This document shows positions 43,489 through 54,500 of a stretch of DNA of 64,000 nt, piece after piece; positions within the stretch are counted from its first letter, which is position 1, and each line of letters begins with the position of its first letter. The notes under the pieces were generated by a model. It was not told the origin of the DNA, ran no database searches, and saw nothing but the letters and a program-made list of their open reading frames with translations. A program made the position numbers and the translations under genes. The stretch is from NCBI GenBank assembly GCA_965220505.1, contig CBDCQE010000003.1, positions 955,799 through 1,019,798 on the forward strand, read 5' to 3'. The stretch is from Bin87 sp965220505. Its GTDB lineage: Bacteria > Chloroflexota > Dehalococcoidia > Lucifugimonadales > UBA3495.

Positions 43489-44298
43489 GTGACCGAACCG
43501 TACATCATGGACTACTCCGAGGCCTTTCTGCGGATTCTTCGGGCGAGGAGCGCCGCAGACTGGTGTCGTTACCTGATGCCGCACCTGAAACCCGGGCTCC
43601 GGGTCTTGGACGTAGGCTGCGGCCCGGGCTCCATATCGGTGGGCCTGGCCCAGGCGATAGCGCCGGGCGAGTTGCGGGGCATCGACATCGCGCCATCGCA
43701 GGTGGAAGAGGCCGCCCGCGCGGCCGCGGAGCGCGGGTTGAGCAACGCGGAGTTCAGCGTTGCCGACGCGACGGCTCTGCCCTTTGAGGACGGCCGGTTC
43801 GATATCGTCCATTGCAGCGACACCCTGGCCTTTGTTCCCGACGCCGAAATCGCTCTGGGTGAGATGAAGCGGGTGCTGAAGCCCGGCGGCGTCCTGGGCT
43901 GCCGGGAGATCATCATGGACGCTTTCCTGATCCATCCGGACCCGGAACCGAAGCCCCTGACCCGGGGGTATGCCGTCTTCGCCGACGTGCTCGAGGCCGA
44001 CGGCGGCCACTCGCAGATGGGCAAGGAGCTGGCCGGATATATGGAGCGGGCGGGGTTCGCCGACATCCGGGTATCCGCCGCCTTCGACACCTTCTCCGGG
44101 CCAGAGCGGCTGAAGCTGGTCTATGACCTGGGGCAGGAGTGGTACTTCACGGATGACGTGGCGCTCCCGGCCACGCAGTACGGAGCGGCCAATGCCGACA
44201 TGCTGGATGAAATCCGGCAGGCCAGAGACCGCTGGTACCGGTCCACCGGAGCGATGGCCGCCTTCGCCTACGGAGAGGCGCTGGCGGTCAGGCCCTGA
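43489..44298 (+). CDS. SAM-dependent methyltransferase 1
   Basis: A 269-residue class I methyltransferase. Motif I is VLDVGCGPGSISVGLA; the acidic second motif is GIDIAPSQVEEAA. VADATALPF, the HCSDTLAFV strand and MKRVLKPGGVLGCRE follow in the usual order. The GTG at 43489 has GGGAGG about 10 bases upstream. The remaining open frame upstream has no good site. The C-terminal ~100 residues (ending GAMAAFAYGEALAVRP) are shared with the neighbouring convergent gene. The substrate is unknown; UbiE-like small-molecule methyltransferases are the closest type. Confidence 0.88.
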   Translation: MTEPYIMDYSEAFLRILRARSAADWCRYLMPHLKPGLRVLDVGCGPGSISVGLAQAIAPGELRGIDIAPSQVEEAARAAAERGLSNAEFSVADATALPFEDGRFDIVHCSDTLAFVPDAEIALGEMKRVLKPGGVLGCREIIMDAFLIHPDPEPKPLTRGYAVFADVLEADGGHSQMGKELAGYMERAGFADIRVSAAFDTFSGPERLKLVYDLGQEWYFTDDVALPATQYGAANADMLDEIRQARDRWYRSTGAMAAFAYGEALAVRP

Positions 44299-44452
44299 GG
44301 TTCAAGCGCCGTTTGACGGATCGGGGTCTCGCTGCCGGCGGCGACGGGACCGGCGCGCTGCGCTGGCAATGACGGGTTTCGGGAAGCGGGCACGCGCGAA
44401 AGGGTCCCGTTCGGCAGGGGCAGCCGGACCCACAGAGCAGCGCGTGGCCCGT

Positions 44453-45286
44453 TCAGGGGCGGACGGCCAGGGCCTGGCCGAAGGCGACGGCGGCCATCGC
44501 GCCGGGATCCCGGCGCCATTCCTCCAGGCACCGTGCGACGTCCAGCTTCATGTCTTCCGTCATCGCTCCGTAATCCCGGGCGGCGTCCGCAACGCCTTCG
44601 CCCAGGAACCACTGCCGGATAATTGAGTGGAAGAACTCCAGCTCCTCCGGCGTGTCATAGGTCTCGAAGGAATGGGACACCCTGACGTCCGTGAACCCGG
44701 CCTGATTCAGCCGCCCCTTGATCTCCCGGACAATGCCCGGCTGGCCTCCGTCCGCGGCCACCAGGTCCGCGAACGCCTCAACTGACCGCCGCATCATCCC
44801 CAGCTCGGGATGCGCGAAGCTGGCCTCCGGCATCAGGTCCCGGCAGGCGGCCAGGCCCCCGGGCCGCAGCGCCCGGCGCGCCTCCGCCAACGCCCGGTCG
44901 ACGTCTCCGACGTGGAGCAGCACGCCGCCCAGGTGGACCACGTCAAAGGAGCCGTCCGCAAAGGGCAGCTCCAGCGCGTCGGCCACCTGAAACCTAGCGT
45001 TGTCCAGTCCCCGTTGGGCCGCCGTCTCCCGGGCCAGGTCCACCTGGGACGGCTCGAAGTCGATGCCCACAAGCTCGCCCGGCGCCACGGCCTCAGCCAG
45101 CAGCGCCGACAGGAAGCCCGCGCCGCAGCCCACGTCCAGCAGCCGCTGGCCGGGGACCAAATGGGGAACCAGGAAGTTCACGCTGGATTGTTGGGCCCAG
45201 CGCTCCTGGGCGCGGACGTACGCTGGACTGTACCCCATGGTGTACGTGGCGTAGGTGCACGCCGCGTCTGGGACGGTTTCTGTCAT
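44453..45286 (-). CDS. SAM-dependent methyltransferase 2
   Basis: A 277-residue paralogue of the methyltransferase at 43489, convergent with it and 154 bases apart. Motif I is LLDVGCGAGFLSALLA, followed by GIDFEPSQVDLARE, VADALELPFADGSFD and ARRALRPGGLAACR. The C-terminus GAMAAVAFGQALAVRP matches its neighbour. ATG 45286 is preferred; a TTG at 45304 lies within the terminal sequence of the IS21 element. That insertion begins 13 bases upstream of the start and separates the gene from its original promoter. The upstream same-strand marR may have been its operon partner. Confidence 0.85.
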   Translation of the reverse strand: MTETVPDAACTYATYTMGYSPAYVRAQERWAQQSSVNFLVPHLVPGQRLLDVGCGAGFLSALLAEAVAPGELVGIDFEPSQVDLARETAAQRGLDNARFQVADALELPFADGSFDVVHLGGVLLHVGDVDRALAEARRALRPGGLAACRDLMPEASFAHPELGMMRRSVEAFADLVAADGGQPGIVREIKGRLNQAGFTDVRVSHSFETYDTPEELEFFHSIIRQWFLGEGVADAARDYGAMTEDMKLDVARCLEEWRRDPGAMAAVAFGQALAVRP

Positions 45287-45433
45287 CTCCCGCAACTTTG
45301 TCAATTTTCACCAACATTGACCCAGTAAAGGGGAAAAATCGCCAGGAGCATTGACCCACATTTTCAGGGGTATTGACCCACCCTGGGAGCCAGAATCACG
45401 ACCATTGGTGCATTTCGGAGGAGAGGTGCAGCG

Positions 45434-47032
45434 ATGGCGTACCGGGAGGTTTCCAGGATGGAAATGCAAGAGATCATTCGCCGCTGGCAGGCGGGGTCCA
45501 GTCCCCGGAAGATAGCGGCGGGCATGGGCCTGGCCCGCAACACGGTCCGCAAGTACCTGGCGGCGGCGCAGGCCGAGGGCATCGTCCAGGAGGGACCGGA
45601 GCCCACCGAGGAACAGTTGAGCCGGCTGGCGGCCACCGGCCGGAAGGGGCTGCTGAATGCCCAGTCCCCCAGCGACGAGTTGCTGGAGCCGTGGGGAGAC
45701 CAGGTGTACCAGTGGCTCACCGGCGAGCGGTTGCAGCTCACCCGCATTCACGAACTGCTGACGGCTCGCGGTTGCGCGGTGTCCTACTCGACGCTGCGCC
45801 GCTTCGTCCTGAAGCGCAACTGGCTCAGGCCCGGCAAGACCACGGTGCGGATGGAGGACACCCCGCCGGGAGAGGTGGCCGAGGCGGACTTCGGGCGGTT
45901 GGGATTGATTCCCGACCCGGCCACGGGAAGGCGCAGGCTGGTCTGGGCCATGATCATCGTGCTGTGCCATTCCCGCCACAGCTTCCTCTGGCCCATGCAC
46001 TACCAGAAGCTCCCCGACGTGATCGCCGGACTGGAGGCGGCCTGGGCCTTCTTCGGCGGCGTGCCCAGGTACCTGGTCATCGACAACTTCCCCGCTGCGG
46101 TGGTGGGCCCGGACCGGCTGAATCCCCTCCTGAGCAAGGGTTTCCTGGAATACGCCCAGCGCCGGGGCTTCATCGCCGATCCGGCCCGGGTGCGCCACCC
46201 CAGGGACAAGCCCAAGGTGGAGCGGGGCGTGCCCTACGCCCGGGAGCGCTTCTTCAAGGGCGCCGTCTTTGACAGCCTGGCCCACCTCCGGGCCGAAGCG
46301 CCCAGGTGGTGCCTGGAGGTGGCCGGCACGCGCATCCACGGCACCACCCGCAAGCAGCCCCTGCTGGTCTTCCAGGAGGAGGAGCGTCACACCCTGCTCC
46401 CCTGGGACGGCGTGCCCTACGAGATCGCCCACTGGCGCACCCTCAAGGTGCATCCCGACCACCACGTCCAGTGCCTCCAGGCCCTGTACTCGGTGCCCTC
46501 GGACCTCTGCCCGCCGGGTCAATGGGTGGAGGTCCGGGCGGACAGCAAGCTGGTGCACGTCTATTACAAGGGCCGGCTGATCAAGGTCCACCTCCGCCAG
46601 CCCCGGGGCGGCCGCGCCACCGATCCCCAGGACTATCCCGCCCAACTGGGCCCCTACACCACCCGGGCGCCGGACCAGCTCAAGCGGGAGGCGGCCCGGC
46701 TGGGACCGGCGGTGGCCGAATTCGCCCAGCGGCTCCTGGCCGACCCCCTGCCCTGGGCCAAGCTCCGCCAGGGACACAAGCTGCTGCGCCTGGCCGAGCG
46801 CTACGGCCCGGACCGCCTCGACGCCGCCTGCCAGCGCTCCCTGGACGTGGACCTCATCGACGTCCGGCGCCTGGAGCGCATCCTGGTGCAGGCCCTGGAG
46901 GAGGAGACTCTGCCCCAACTGCCCCTGCCCGCCCCCGCCGGACGCTTCGCCAGACCCGGCTCCGTATTCGCCCAATCCGCTCATCCCCCATTCCATCCGC
47001 AGGAGGTGACTACCCATGTCCAAGACCACTGA
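45434..47032 (+). CDS. istA: IS21 transposase IstA
   Basis: A 532-residue transposase. The N-terminal HTH (EIIRRWQAGSSPRKIAAGMGLARNTVRKYL) is followed by the DDE integrase core: Asp in EVAEADFGRL, Asp in YLVIDNFPAAVV and Glu in DKPKVERGV. The length is normal for IstA. GGAGGAGAGG precedes the ATG. It cuts and joins the IS ends together with the IstB ATPase, whose gene overlaps its 3' end by 17 bases. No disruption is seen. Confidence 0.96.
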   Translation: MAYREVSRMEMQEIIRRWQAGSSPRKIAAGMGLARNTVRKYLAAAQAEGIVQEGPEPTEEQLSRLAATGRKGLLNAQSPSDELLEPWGDQVYQWLTGERLQLTRIHELLTARGCAVSYSTLRRFVLKRNWLRPGKTTVRMEDTPPGEVAEADFGRLGLIPDPATGRRRLVWAMIIVLCHSRHSFLWPMHYQKLPDVIAGLEAAWAFFGGVPRYLVIDNFPAAVVGPDRLNPLLSKGFLEYAQRRGFIADPARVRHPRDKPKVERGVPYARERFFKGAVFDSLAHLRAEAPRWCLEVAGTRIHGTTRKQPLLVFQEEERHTLLPWDGVPYEIAHWRTLKVHPDHHVQCLQALYSVPSDLCPPGQWVEVRADSKLVHVYYKGRLIKVHLRQPRGGRATDPQDYPAQLGPYTTRAPDQLKREAARLGPAVAEFAQRLLADPLPWAKLRQGHKLLRLAERYGPDRLDAACQRSLDVDLIDVRRLERILVQALEEETLPQLPLPAPAGRFARPGSVFAQSAHPPFHPQEVTTHVQDH

Positions 47033-47801
47033 CCTCACGCCACTGCTCAAGACCCTCAAGCTGGGGGCCATGGCCGCCACCCTGCCCGAGCGCATCGCCC
47101 TGGCCCGCAGGGAGCAACTGGACTACGCTTCCTTCCTGGAGATCATCCTCTCCGACGAGGTGAACCGCCGCGATCATCGCCGCGTCGAGACCCGCCTGCA
47201 CCGGGCCGGCTTCCAGGAAATCTGCCGCCTGGAGGACTTCGACTGGACCGCCGCCATCACGCTGGACCGCCGGCTCCTGGACGCCGCCTTCTCCCTGGAA
47301 TTCCTGGACAGGCGCGAGCACGTCCTCCTGGTGGGTCCCGTCGGCGTCGGCAAGAGCTTCCTGGCCCAGGCCCTGGGCCACGCCGCCGTCCGTGCCGGGC
47401 ACTCCGTCCGCTTCGTCCACGCCGACGACTACTTCAAAGCCATGAACCAGGCCCGGGCCGACCACTCCGCCGACAAGACCTACCGGTCCTTCCTCACCCC
47501 GGACCTGCTCATCCTGGACGACCTGGGCCTGCACCGCTTCACCGCCCAGCAGTCCGCCGACCTCTACCAACTCATCATCGACCGGCACCGGGCCTCCAGC
47601 TTCGTCGTAACCAGCAACCGGGCCGTGGACGAGTGGCTCAGCCTCTTCGACGACCCCATCCTCGGCAACAGCGCCCTGGACCGCCTGGCCAACACCAGCT
47701 ACCAGATCGTCATCGAGGGCCAGAGCTACCGGGAGCGCCTGTCGCCACACCGCGCCCTCCTGGGCAAGGTCGCCAAAATCCTGGGCAAAGGGGGTGATTG
47801 A
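47016..47801 (+). CDS. istB: IS21 helper ATPase IstB
   Basis: A 261-residue AAA+ ATPase. Walker A is VGPVGVGKSFLAQALG, Walker B is LLILDDLGL, and VVTSNRAVDEWLSLF carries sensor 1. The N-terminal helical part (LTPLLKTLKLGAMAATLPERIALA) is typical of IstB. CAGGAGGTG lies about 7 bases before the ATG, inside the end of istA, so translation is coupled. It remodels target DNA for the transposase. Confidence 0.96.
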   Translation: MSKTTDLTPLLKTLKLGAMAATLPERIALARREQLDYASFLEIILSDEVNRRDHRRVETRLHRAGFQEICRLEDFDWTAAITLDRRLLDAAFSLEFLDRREHVLLVGPVGVGKSFLAQALGHAAVRAGHSVRFVHADDYFKAMNQARADHSADKTYRSFLTPDLLILDDLGLHRFTAQQSADLYQLIIDRHRASSFVVTSNRAVDEWLSLFDDPILGNSALDRLANTSYQIVIEGQSYRERLSPHRALLGKVAKILGKGGD

Positions 47802-47956
47802 CCGGACACCTGATCCCTGATTACCATCATTTCGCCACCCTCCCAGGGTGGGTCAATGCTCATGAAAATGGTGGGTCAAAGGTCCTGAACATTGACAACT
47901 CTCCTCTCTCTACCGTGCGCCCGTAGCTGACCGCCGGCGCGCCACCGGTCAGCGCA

Positions 47957-48370
47957 CTAGCGCGGCGGCTGCGCGTTCCGGGTCATCGCCTCGATGACCC
48001 GGGTGGCCTGCGCCAGCCGTCCGCCGGGTATTCCTCGGGTCAACTCCTCATCCAGTTCCTGCAGGGGCTGCTCCAGCTTGCCCGCCAGTTCGGCGCCGGC
48101 CTCGGTGGCCCGCAGCGTCACGTTCCGCCGGTCCGTCCGCGAGCGCCGCCGGGACACCAGCCCCTTCTCGTAGAGCCGCTGCACCGTCCGGCTGACCAGC
48201 GACTGCTCCAGGGTGACGTGGGGAGCGACCTCCGACGCCGTCATGGGTCCCCGCTCCATGAGGACCAGAAGCACGCGGTACTCCCCGGGCGTGACGCCGA
48301 AGGGTTCCAGGGTCTCGGCCAGTCGCCGCTCCACCAGGGTGCCCAAATCAGAGACCTGCCAGGAAATCAA
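47957..48370 (-). CDS. MarR-family transcriptional regulator
   Basis: A 137-residue winged-helix regulator. The MarR pattern is clear: LAETLEPFGVTPGEYRVLLVLMERGPMTASEVAPHVTLEQSLVSRTVQRLYEKGLVSRRRS, then the DRRNVTLRATEAG wing. The TTG at 48370 gives a normal length. A longer reading to 48514 would begin inside the palindrome at 48507-48530 and has an unlikely N-terminus. It is divergent from giant gene 2, and its 3' end now abuts the IS21 element. Confidence 0.85.
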   Translation of the reverse strand: MISWQVSDLGTLVERRLAETLEPFGVTPGEYRVLLVLMERGPMTASEVAPHVTLEQSLVSRTVQRLYEKGLVSRRRSRTDRRNVTLRATEAGAELAGKLEQPLQELDEELTRGIPGGRLAQATRVIEAMTRNAQPPR

Positions 48371-48506
48371 AACCTCTACGTAGGCTCCTTCTTCGGACCG
48401 CGACGGCGCGCTGGCTGTGGTGAATATGTTACCGCGCTTTGCCCAGACCGGCAATGGCCCCGGAGGATAACGATGCGCGAGTGTCAGGCGTATCAACATT
48501 AGATGT

Positions 48507-48530
48507 GATAGCATATAATGCTGTGCTATC
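48507..48530 (+). promoter_or_regulatory. Palindrome over a TATAAT box upstream of giant gene 2
   Basis: GATAGCA (48507-48513) and TGCTATC (48524-48530) form a perfect 7-bp inverted repeat with a 10-base spacer that contains TATAAT (48514-48519). It lies 28 bases before the ATG at 48559 and between the divergent marR and the giant gene. The size and symmetry suit a MarR-type dimer, so repression of the giant gene and autoregulation are plausible. No clear -35 box is seen. Confidence 0.6.
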
Positions 48531-48558
48531 TATCAATCGAGGACGTGACTTGCGCATC

Positions 48559-51500
48559 ATGAACGACCCCGCCAACTGCTTCCCAGCCCGCTTCCTGCAC
48601 CAGAGAATGGGAGCGCGCGCAACCCGCCCGGTCCGGCTGACGATGCTGGCCATCGCCCTGCTCGGCATCACCGCCCTGGCCGCCACTGCCCTGTTTCCGC
48701 AGGTGGCAATGGCCAGCGACCCGCCTGGACCATGCGAAGACGGCTACGTCGCCCCGACCCCGGTAGCGGTGGCAGTGACCGACGTTCCCATTGAGGTGAC
48801 TTCGACCACCGCTGATTATTTTGTGCTTTATGCGAAGCAACCGCTCAACGGGCAAACCACCTATATCCCTGTTGCGGCGGCGCGGGGTGAGAACGGCGCT
48901 ACCACACTGTCCGACAATCTGGCGCCCTTAGCCGCGGACCAGTATCGAGTGGAGAAGTACCAGGTCGCCAATCCCGCTGACGTGGACGGCGACTGCGTCG
49001 ACGACGTCACCGAACTGGACGACCTCGGCGCCTATAATCCAATCAATTCAGCCAAGAAGATCAAGCCCCTCAACGGCGCCGTAGCCATAGATTCCCATGC
49101 AGCGTTCGAGAAGTTGGCGTTCCGGGGTGTCTCCCATGAGGACCACCTCGATGGTATCCGGTTCGTGAAATTCTGGATCTTTGACCCGGATACCGACAGT
49201 CCTGAAGTCTTCTTCTTGAATACGAAGAAACATGTGTACCACAACCCGTTCGTCAGGTCGATCGGTTATCCACAAGAAGTCCTGGAAGATGCTTGGGCCG
49301 GCCAGTTGGTCTGGCATCCTAACGTACCCGCTCCCGACGGGACCCTGGGTTCCTATCGGTTCGAGTGGGGCTCGTTCGCGGCCCGTACATTCGCAGGGAC
49401 GGAGCGTGCGTACACGCTGCTGGCCGCATCGATGCCGTTATTAGAAGACAACCTTTACTTCTACCCTGAGTCGACCCCCTTCTTCTCAAGCTACTGGGAT
49501 GAGAGGAAAAAATTTGACGCCTCCAGGATCCACATCCTGCTGGAACACCAGGTGCTGGCGGAGGTGGATTACATCGCCCTCAACCAGGCGGAAGCATACG
49601 GCCGGCTGCGGCTTATGGAGAACGACGACCGCCCCAGCCCCTACGATGTGGCCATCTACAAGAGCTTGCCCAACGACCTGCCCCGGGTGGCTGGCACCAT
49701 CACCACCGTGCCGCAAACGCCGCTGTCCCACGTCAACCTGCGTGCCATTCAGAACGGCCTGCCCAATGCGTTCATCCGCGACGTGCTGAAAGAGGATGCC
49801 ATAACTTCGCTGCTGGATAACTACGTCTATTACGCGGTCACCGCCGACGGCTACACCATTCGTGCCGCAACCAAAAAGGAAGTGGACGACCATCACGAGA
49901 GCCTGCGTCCAAAGAGCGCCCAAACCCTGCAAAGCGACTTGACGGTCACCGAAATCGCCTCGTTGGCGGATGTCAGCTTCGACGACTGGACTGCCTTCGG
50001 CGTCAAGGCGGCCAACGTGGCCGAGTTGGCCAAGCTATCTCTGCCCGAAGGGACGACGCCCCTAGGGTACGCAGTTCCCTTCTACTTCTACTACGAATTT
50101 ATGAAGCAGGCCACGGTCGCCGAGGAAACCATTCTGGGCAAGAAGAAAGCTCCGGATGAGGAGAAAATCACCCTTGCCGCCGGGACCACACTCGCATCTG
50201 CGGTCACGCAGATGCTGGCGCACTCGTACTTCCAGAGCGACGCCGACATCCAGGAGGAGATGCTGGACGACTTGCGGGACGCGATCAAGGACGCGGCGTC
50301 GCCCAAGTTCATCACCGACGCCCTGACCGTAATGCATGCCAAATACCCGGATGGCCAGTCTCTGCGCTACCGGTCCAGCACCAACAACGAAGACCTGCCA
50401 TCCTTCAACGGCGCCGGTCTGTACAGCTCCAAGACCCAGGACCCCGACGAGACTGCCGAAGACGGCATCGACAAGTCCATCAAGGGCGTCTGGGCCAGCC
50501 TGTGGAATTACCGCGCCTTTCTGGAGCGTGACTTCCACCGGGTTGACCACACTACCGTGTACATGGGCGTCCTCGTGCATCCCAATTACTCCGACGAGAC
50601 GGTCAACGGCGTCGCGGTCAGCTATGACCCCATCACCTTCCAGGACAATGCCTACTATGTCAACTCGCAGATGGGCGAGGACCTGGTGACCAATCCCGAA
50701 GCTTACTCCCAGCCCGAGCAACTGCTGCTGGGACCTACCGGCGGCGCCACGGTGATGTCCCGCTCCAACTTAATAGATTCAAACCAGCTATTGATGACCG
50801 ACGCCCAGATGCGTCAACTACGCAGCAACCTCGAAACCATCCATGACCATTTCAAGACCTTGTACGCGGTTCAGGATGATGATGATTATGCCATTGAGAT
50901 TGAGTTCAAGATTACCGCGGATAACAAGCTTGCCATCAAGCAGGCGCGGCCGTGGATTTTCGCCGAGCCGCTGGAACTGACGCCAACGGTGACCATAGCC
51001 CTTAGTTCGGCCCAGGCCACCGAAGGCGCCGGACTGGAGCTCACCGCAACCCGCAGCAGCGGTGTCTTATCGATGCCCCTCACCATCGGCCTGACCTGGC
51101 GCGAAACCCGCGCGATGCTCGCCAGCGCCAGGCCTGCCTCCGTGACTATCCCGGTAAATCAGACGACTGCTACCATAAACGTGCCATTTGACGACGACCA
51201 GGAAGACGAGCATGACAGCGTAGTAACCGCAAGCATTGCCGCCGATAGCAAATACGTCATCGGGACCCCCGGCTCGGCATCCGCCACTGTAACCGATGAT
51301 GATCTGACTCAAATCGCCGTGCGTGCTGACGCCGGAACGGTGCTGGAGGGGGCAACAGCAGACTTCAAGTTCACCCGCTCCGGCAGCGTATTGGAGCAGC
51401 CCCTGACCGTGGACGTTACGATCAGTGAAACCGGGGGGAACCGGCTCACCGGCGCCTTGCCCACCACGGTGACTTTCGCCGCCAACAGCGCGACTGCCAG

Positions 51501-54500
51501 CGTATCGCTCCCGACCGCCGACGATTCGGAGGTCACAGGCACCAGTGTGGTCACCGTGCAAATCAGCGCCGGCAGCGCGTACGGCATAGCCGGTTCCGGC
51601 TCGGCGCGGGTAACGGTGGAGGACGATGAAGTGCCGGGCCCCACATTGCTTTTTGCCGCTGACCACGCAGTCGGCGCCGGAAAAGTCTCTGTTGTCCCAT
51701 TGGAAACCCGCGGAAGTCGCATCGGAGACTTGACCTTCGCCATCGCCGGGCCCGACACCGGCGCATTCGTCCTGTACGGAGATAGCGGTCTCCTTGTGTT
51801 CAACGATCATAATTATGACCCGCCGGGCGACGCTAATCAGGATGGCGTCTATGAGATTGATTTTACGGCGGAGCACAACTCCGGCGGCCGCCACGGCTCA
51901 ACGACGGCGCGCCTGCGCTTTACCGTCACCAATGCCGAGCTAATCTCGCTGGCGGCACAGCAATGGGATCAAACCAGCCAGGCCCAACGCGAGACCCTCT
52001 TGCCGGATGTGCCGAGCTCACGGCTACGGCCTGCCTTCGCCAGCCTGGCGGCTGACGTACAGGCCATGGCGCTGCGGCTCGCCCGACAGCAGCAGTTGCC
52101 CTCCCCGGGCCCCGCAATCAGCATCACCGCCGGTTCCGACATCACCGAGGGCGGCAACGCCTCCTTCACTGTAACCGCCAACCCGGCGCCGGCGGCGGCG
52201 CTGTCGGTCAGCGTCGCGGTGTCGCAGAGCGGCGACTTCGGGGTTGCTCCCGGCTCACAGACGGTGACTATCCCTACCGCCGGCAGCGCCACGCTGACCG
52301 TCGCCACTGGCGATGACCAGACGGATGAAGCCAACGGGTCGGTAACGGCAACCGTCAACCGAGGCAATGGCTACCTGGTGTCCTGGGCGGCAGGGACGGC
52401 AACGGTGGCGGTAACCGACGACGACGTTGCTCCTCCCTCAACCACGCCGGAAATTGGCATTACCGCCGGTTCGGGAGTAACCGAGGGAGGCGACGCCACG
52501 TTCACCCTAACTGCCAACCCGTCGCCGACAGCCGACATGGACGTCAGCGTGAGCGTGTCCCAGAGCGGCGACTTTGGGGTAACGCCGGGCACGCAGACGG
52601 TGACCATTCCAACGTCCGGCAGTTACACGCTGACCGTCGCTACCGTCAACGACGGCGTGGACGAGGCCGACGGTTCCGTAACCGCCACGGTTGGCTCCGG
52701 CCAAGGCTACACCGTGTCCGGCACGGCGGGTTCTGCAACGGTCGCTGTGGCGGATGACGACGTGCCGGAGGTCAGCATTACCGGAGGTTCCGGGGTGACC
52801 GAAGGCAACAACGCCAGCTTCACGCTGACCGCCAACCCCGCGCCCCACGCTCCGCTGGATGTCAGCGTGTCGGTGAGCCAGACCGGCGACTTTGGGGTAA
52901 CCCCCGGTTCGCAGACGGTGACCGTCCCGACCACCGGCGCCGCCACGCTGACCGTTTCTACTGTGAATGACAGTGTAGACGAAGCCAATGGTTCCGCATC
53001 GGCCACGGTGAACAGCGGGCAAGGCTATACGGTCTCCACAACGGCAAGAGCGGCTACCGTAGCCGTGGCCGACGATGACGACCCGCCGCCGGCAGCCACG
53101 CCGGAGGTGAGCGTCACCGCCGGTTCCGGGGTGACCGAGGGCGGGAACGCGACGTTCACGGTCAGCGCCAATCCGGCGCCGGCGGCGGCCCTGTCGGTCA
53201 GCGTGGGCATCACCCAGAGCGGCGACTACGGGGTCACTCCCAGCACGCAGACGGTGAGCATACCGACCGGCGGCAGCGCGACGCTGACCGTCGCCACTGT
53301 GAACGACTCGGTGGACGAGTCCGACGGGTCGGTAACCGCAACGGTGAACAGCGGGACGGGCTACACCGTGTCGGCAACGGCGGGAGCGGCAACCGTAGCG
53401 GTGGCGGACGACGACGTGCCGGAGATCAGCATCGCTGCTGGTTCGGGGATAACCGAGGGTGGCAACGCCAGCTTCACGGTAACCGCCAGCCCCGCGCCGC
53501 ACGCTCCGTTGTCGGTCAGCGTCGCGGTGAGCCAGGCCGGCGACTTTGGCGTTGCGGCCGGCCCGCAGACGGTGAGCATACCGACCACCGGTAGCGCCAC
53601 CCTGACCGTCGCCACCGGCGACGACAACGTGGACGAGGCTGACGGGTCGGTGACCGCTACCGTCAGCAGCGGCACGGGCTACACCGTGTCCGCCACGGCG
53701 GGGTCGGCAACGGTTGCGGTGGCGGACGATGATGACACCGCGCCGCAGACCTGCACGCCGAACCTGCCCTCGGACGCCATAACGGTGTCGGAGGTCAAGA
53801 CCTGGCGGGGTGAGTACAGCCAGGACTCGCACGTGTCCCGCTGGAACCGGGTGCTGGCCGCCCTGGGCGAGGACACCGGCGAAGCGGCGATGACCGCAGA
53901 CCAGGCCCGGGATATCAAGAGCCGTATCGACAACACCCGCTGGGACCGGACGGTCCGCACGCTGGAGGCGCTGGAGCAGTGCAACAACCCGCCGGCGGCG
54001 ACGCCGGAGGTGAGCGTCACCGCCGGTTCCGGGGTGACCGAGGGCGGGAACGCGACGTTCACCGTGACCGCCAATCCGGCGCCGGCGGCGGCCCTGTCGG
54101 TCAGCTTGAACGTCGGTCAGACTGGCGACTTCGGGGCAACGACGGGGTCTCAGACGGTGACCATCCCGACCACGGGCAGTTACACCTTGACCGTCGCCAC
54201 GACCAACGACAACGTGGACGAGGCCGACGGGTCGGTAACCGCCACAGTCAGCAGCGGAACCGGCTATACCGTGTCGGCAACGGCCGGTTCGGCTACTGTT
54301 GCCGTGGCGGATGACGACGTGCCGGAGATCAGCATCGTTTCTAATGGGGGCATCACCGAGGGCGGCGACGCTAGCTTCACCCTGACCGCCAGTCCGGCGC
54401 CCCACGCTCCTCTGGCCGTCAGCGTGTCGGTGAGCCAGAGCGGCGACTTTGGAGTAACGCCGGGGGCGCAGACGGTGAGCATCCTGACCACCGGCAGCGC

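Larger units (their letters stand above)
45299..47897 (+). mobile_element. IS21-family insertion sequence, apparently intact
   Basis: A 2.6-kb element with istA and istB. Its ends begin TGTCAAT-TTCA on both sides in inverted orientation. Further inside are several copies of a TTGACCCA-type repeat at each end (left near 45318, 45350 and 45374; right near 47848 and 47872), as expected for IS21 terminal binding sites. A clean target duplication is not visible; the best is AACT on both sides if the tips are drawn two bases inward. It sits between marR and methyltransferase 2. Confidence 0.92.

Noticed and set aside
45294..47902. Six-base near-duplication AACTTT/AACTCT as the IS21 target duplication
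   Set aside because: It has a mismatch and requires trimming the conserved TG...CA tips of the element, so it is not reported as a target site duplication.
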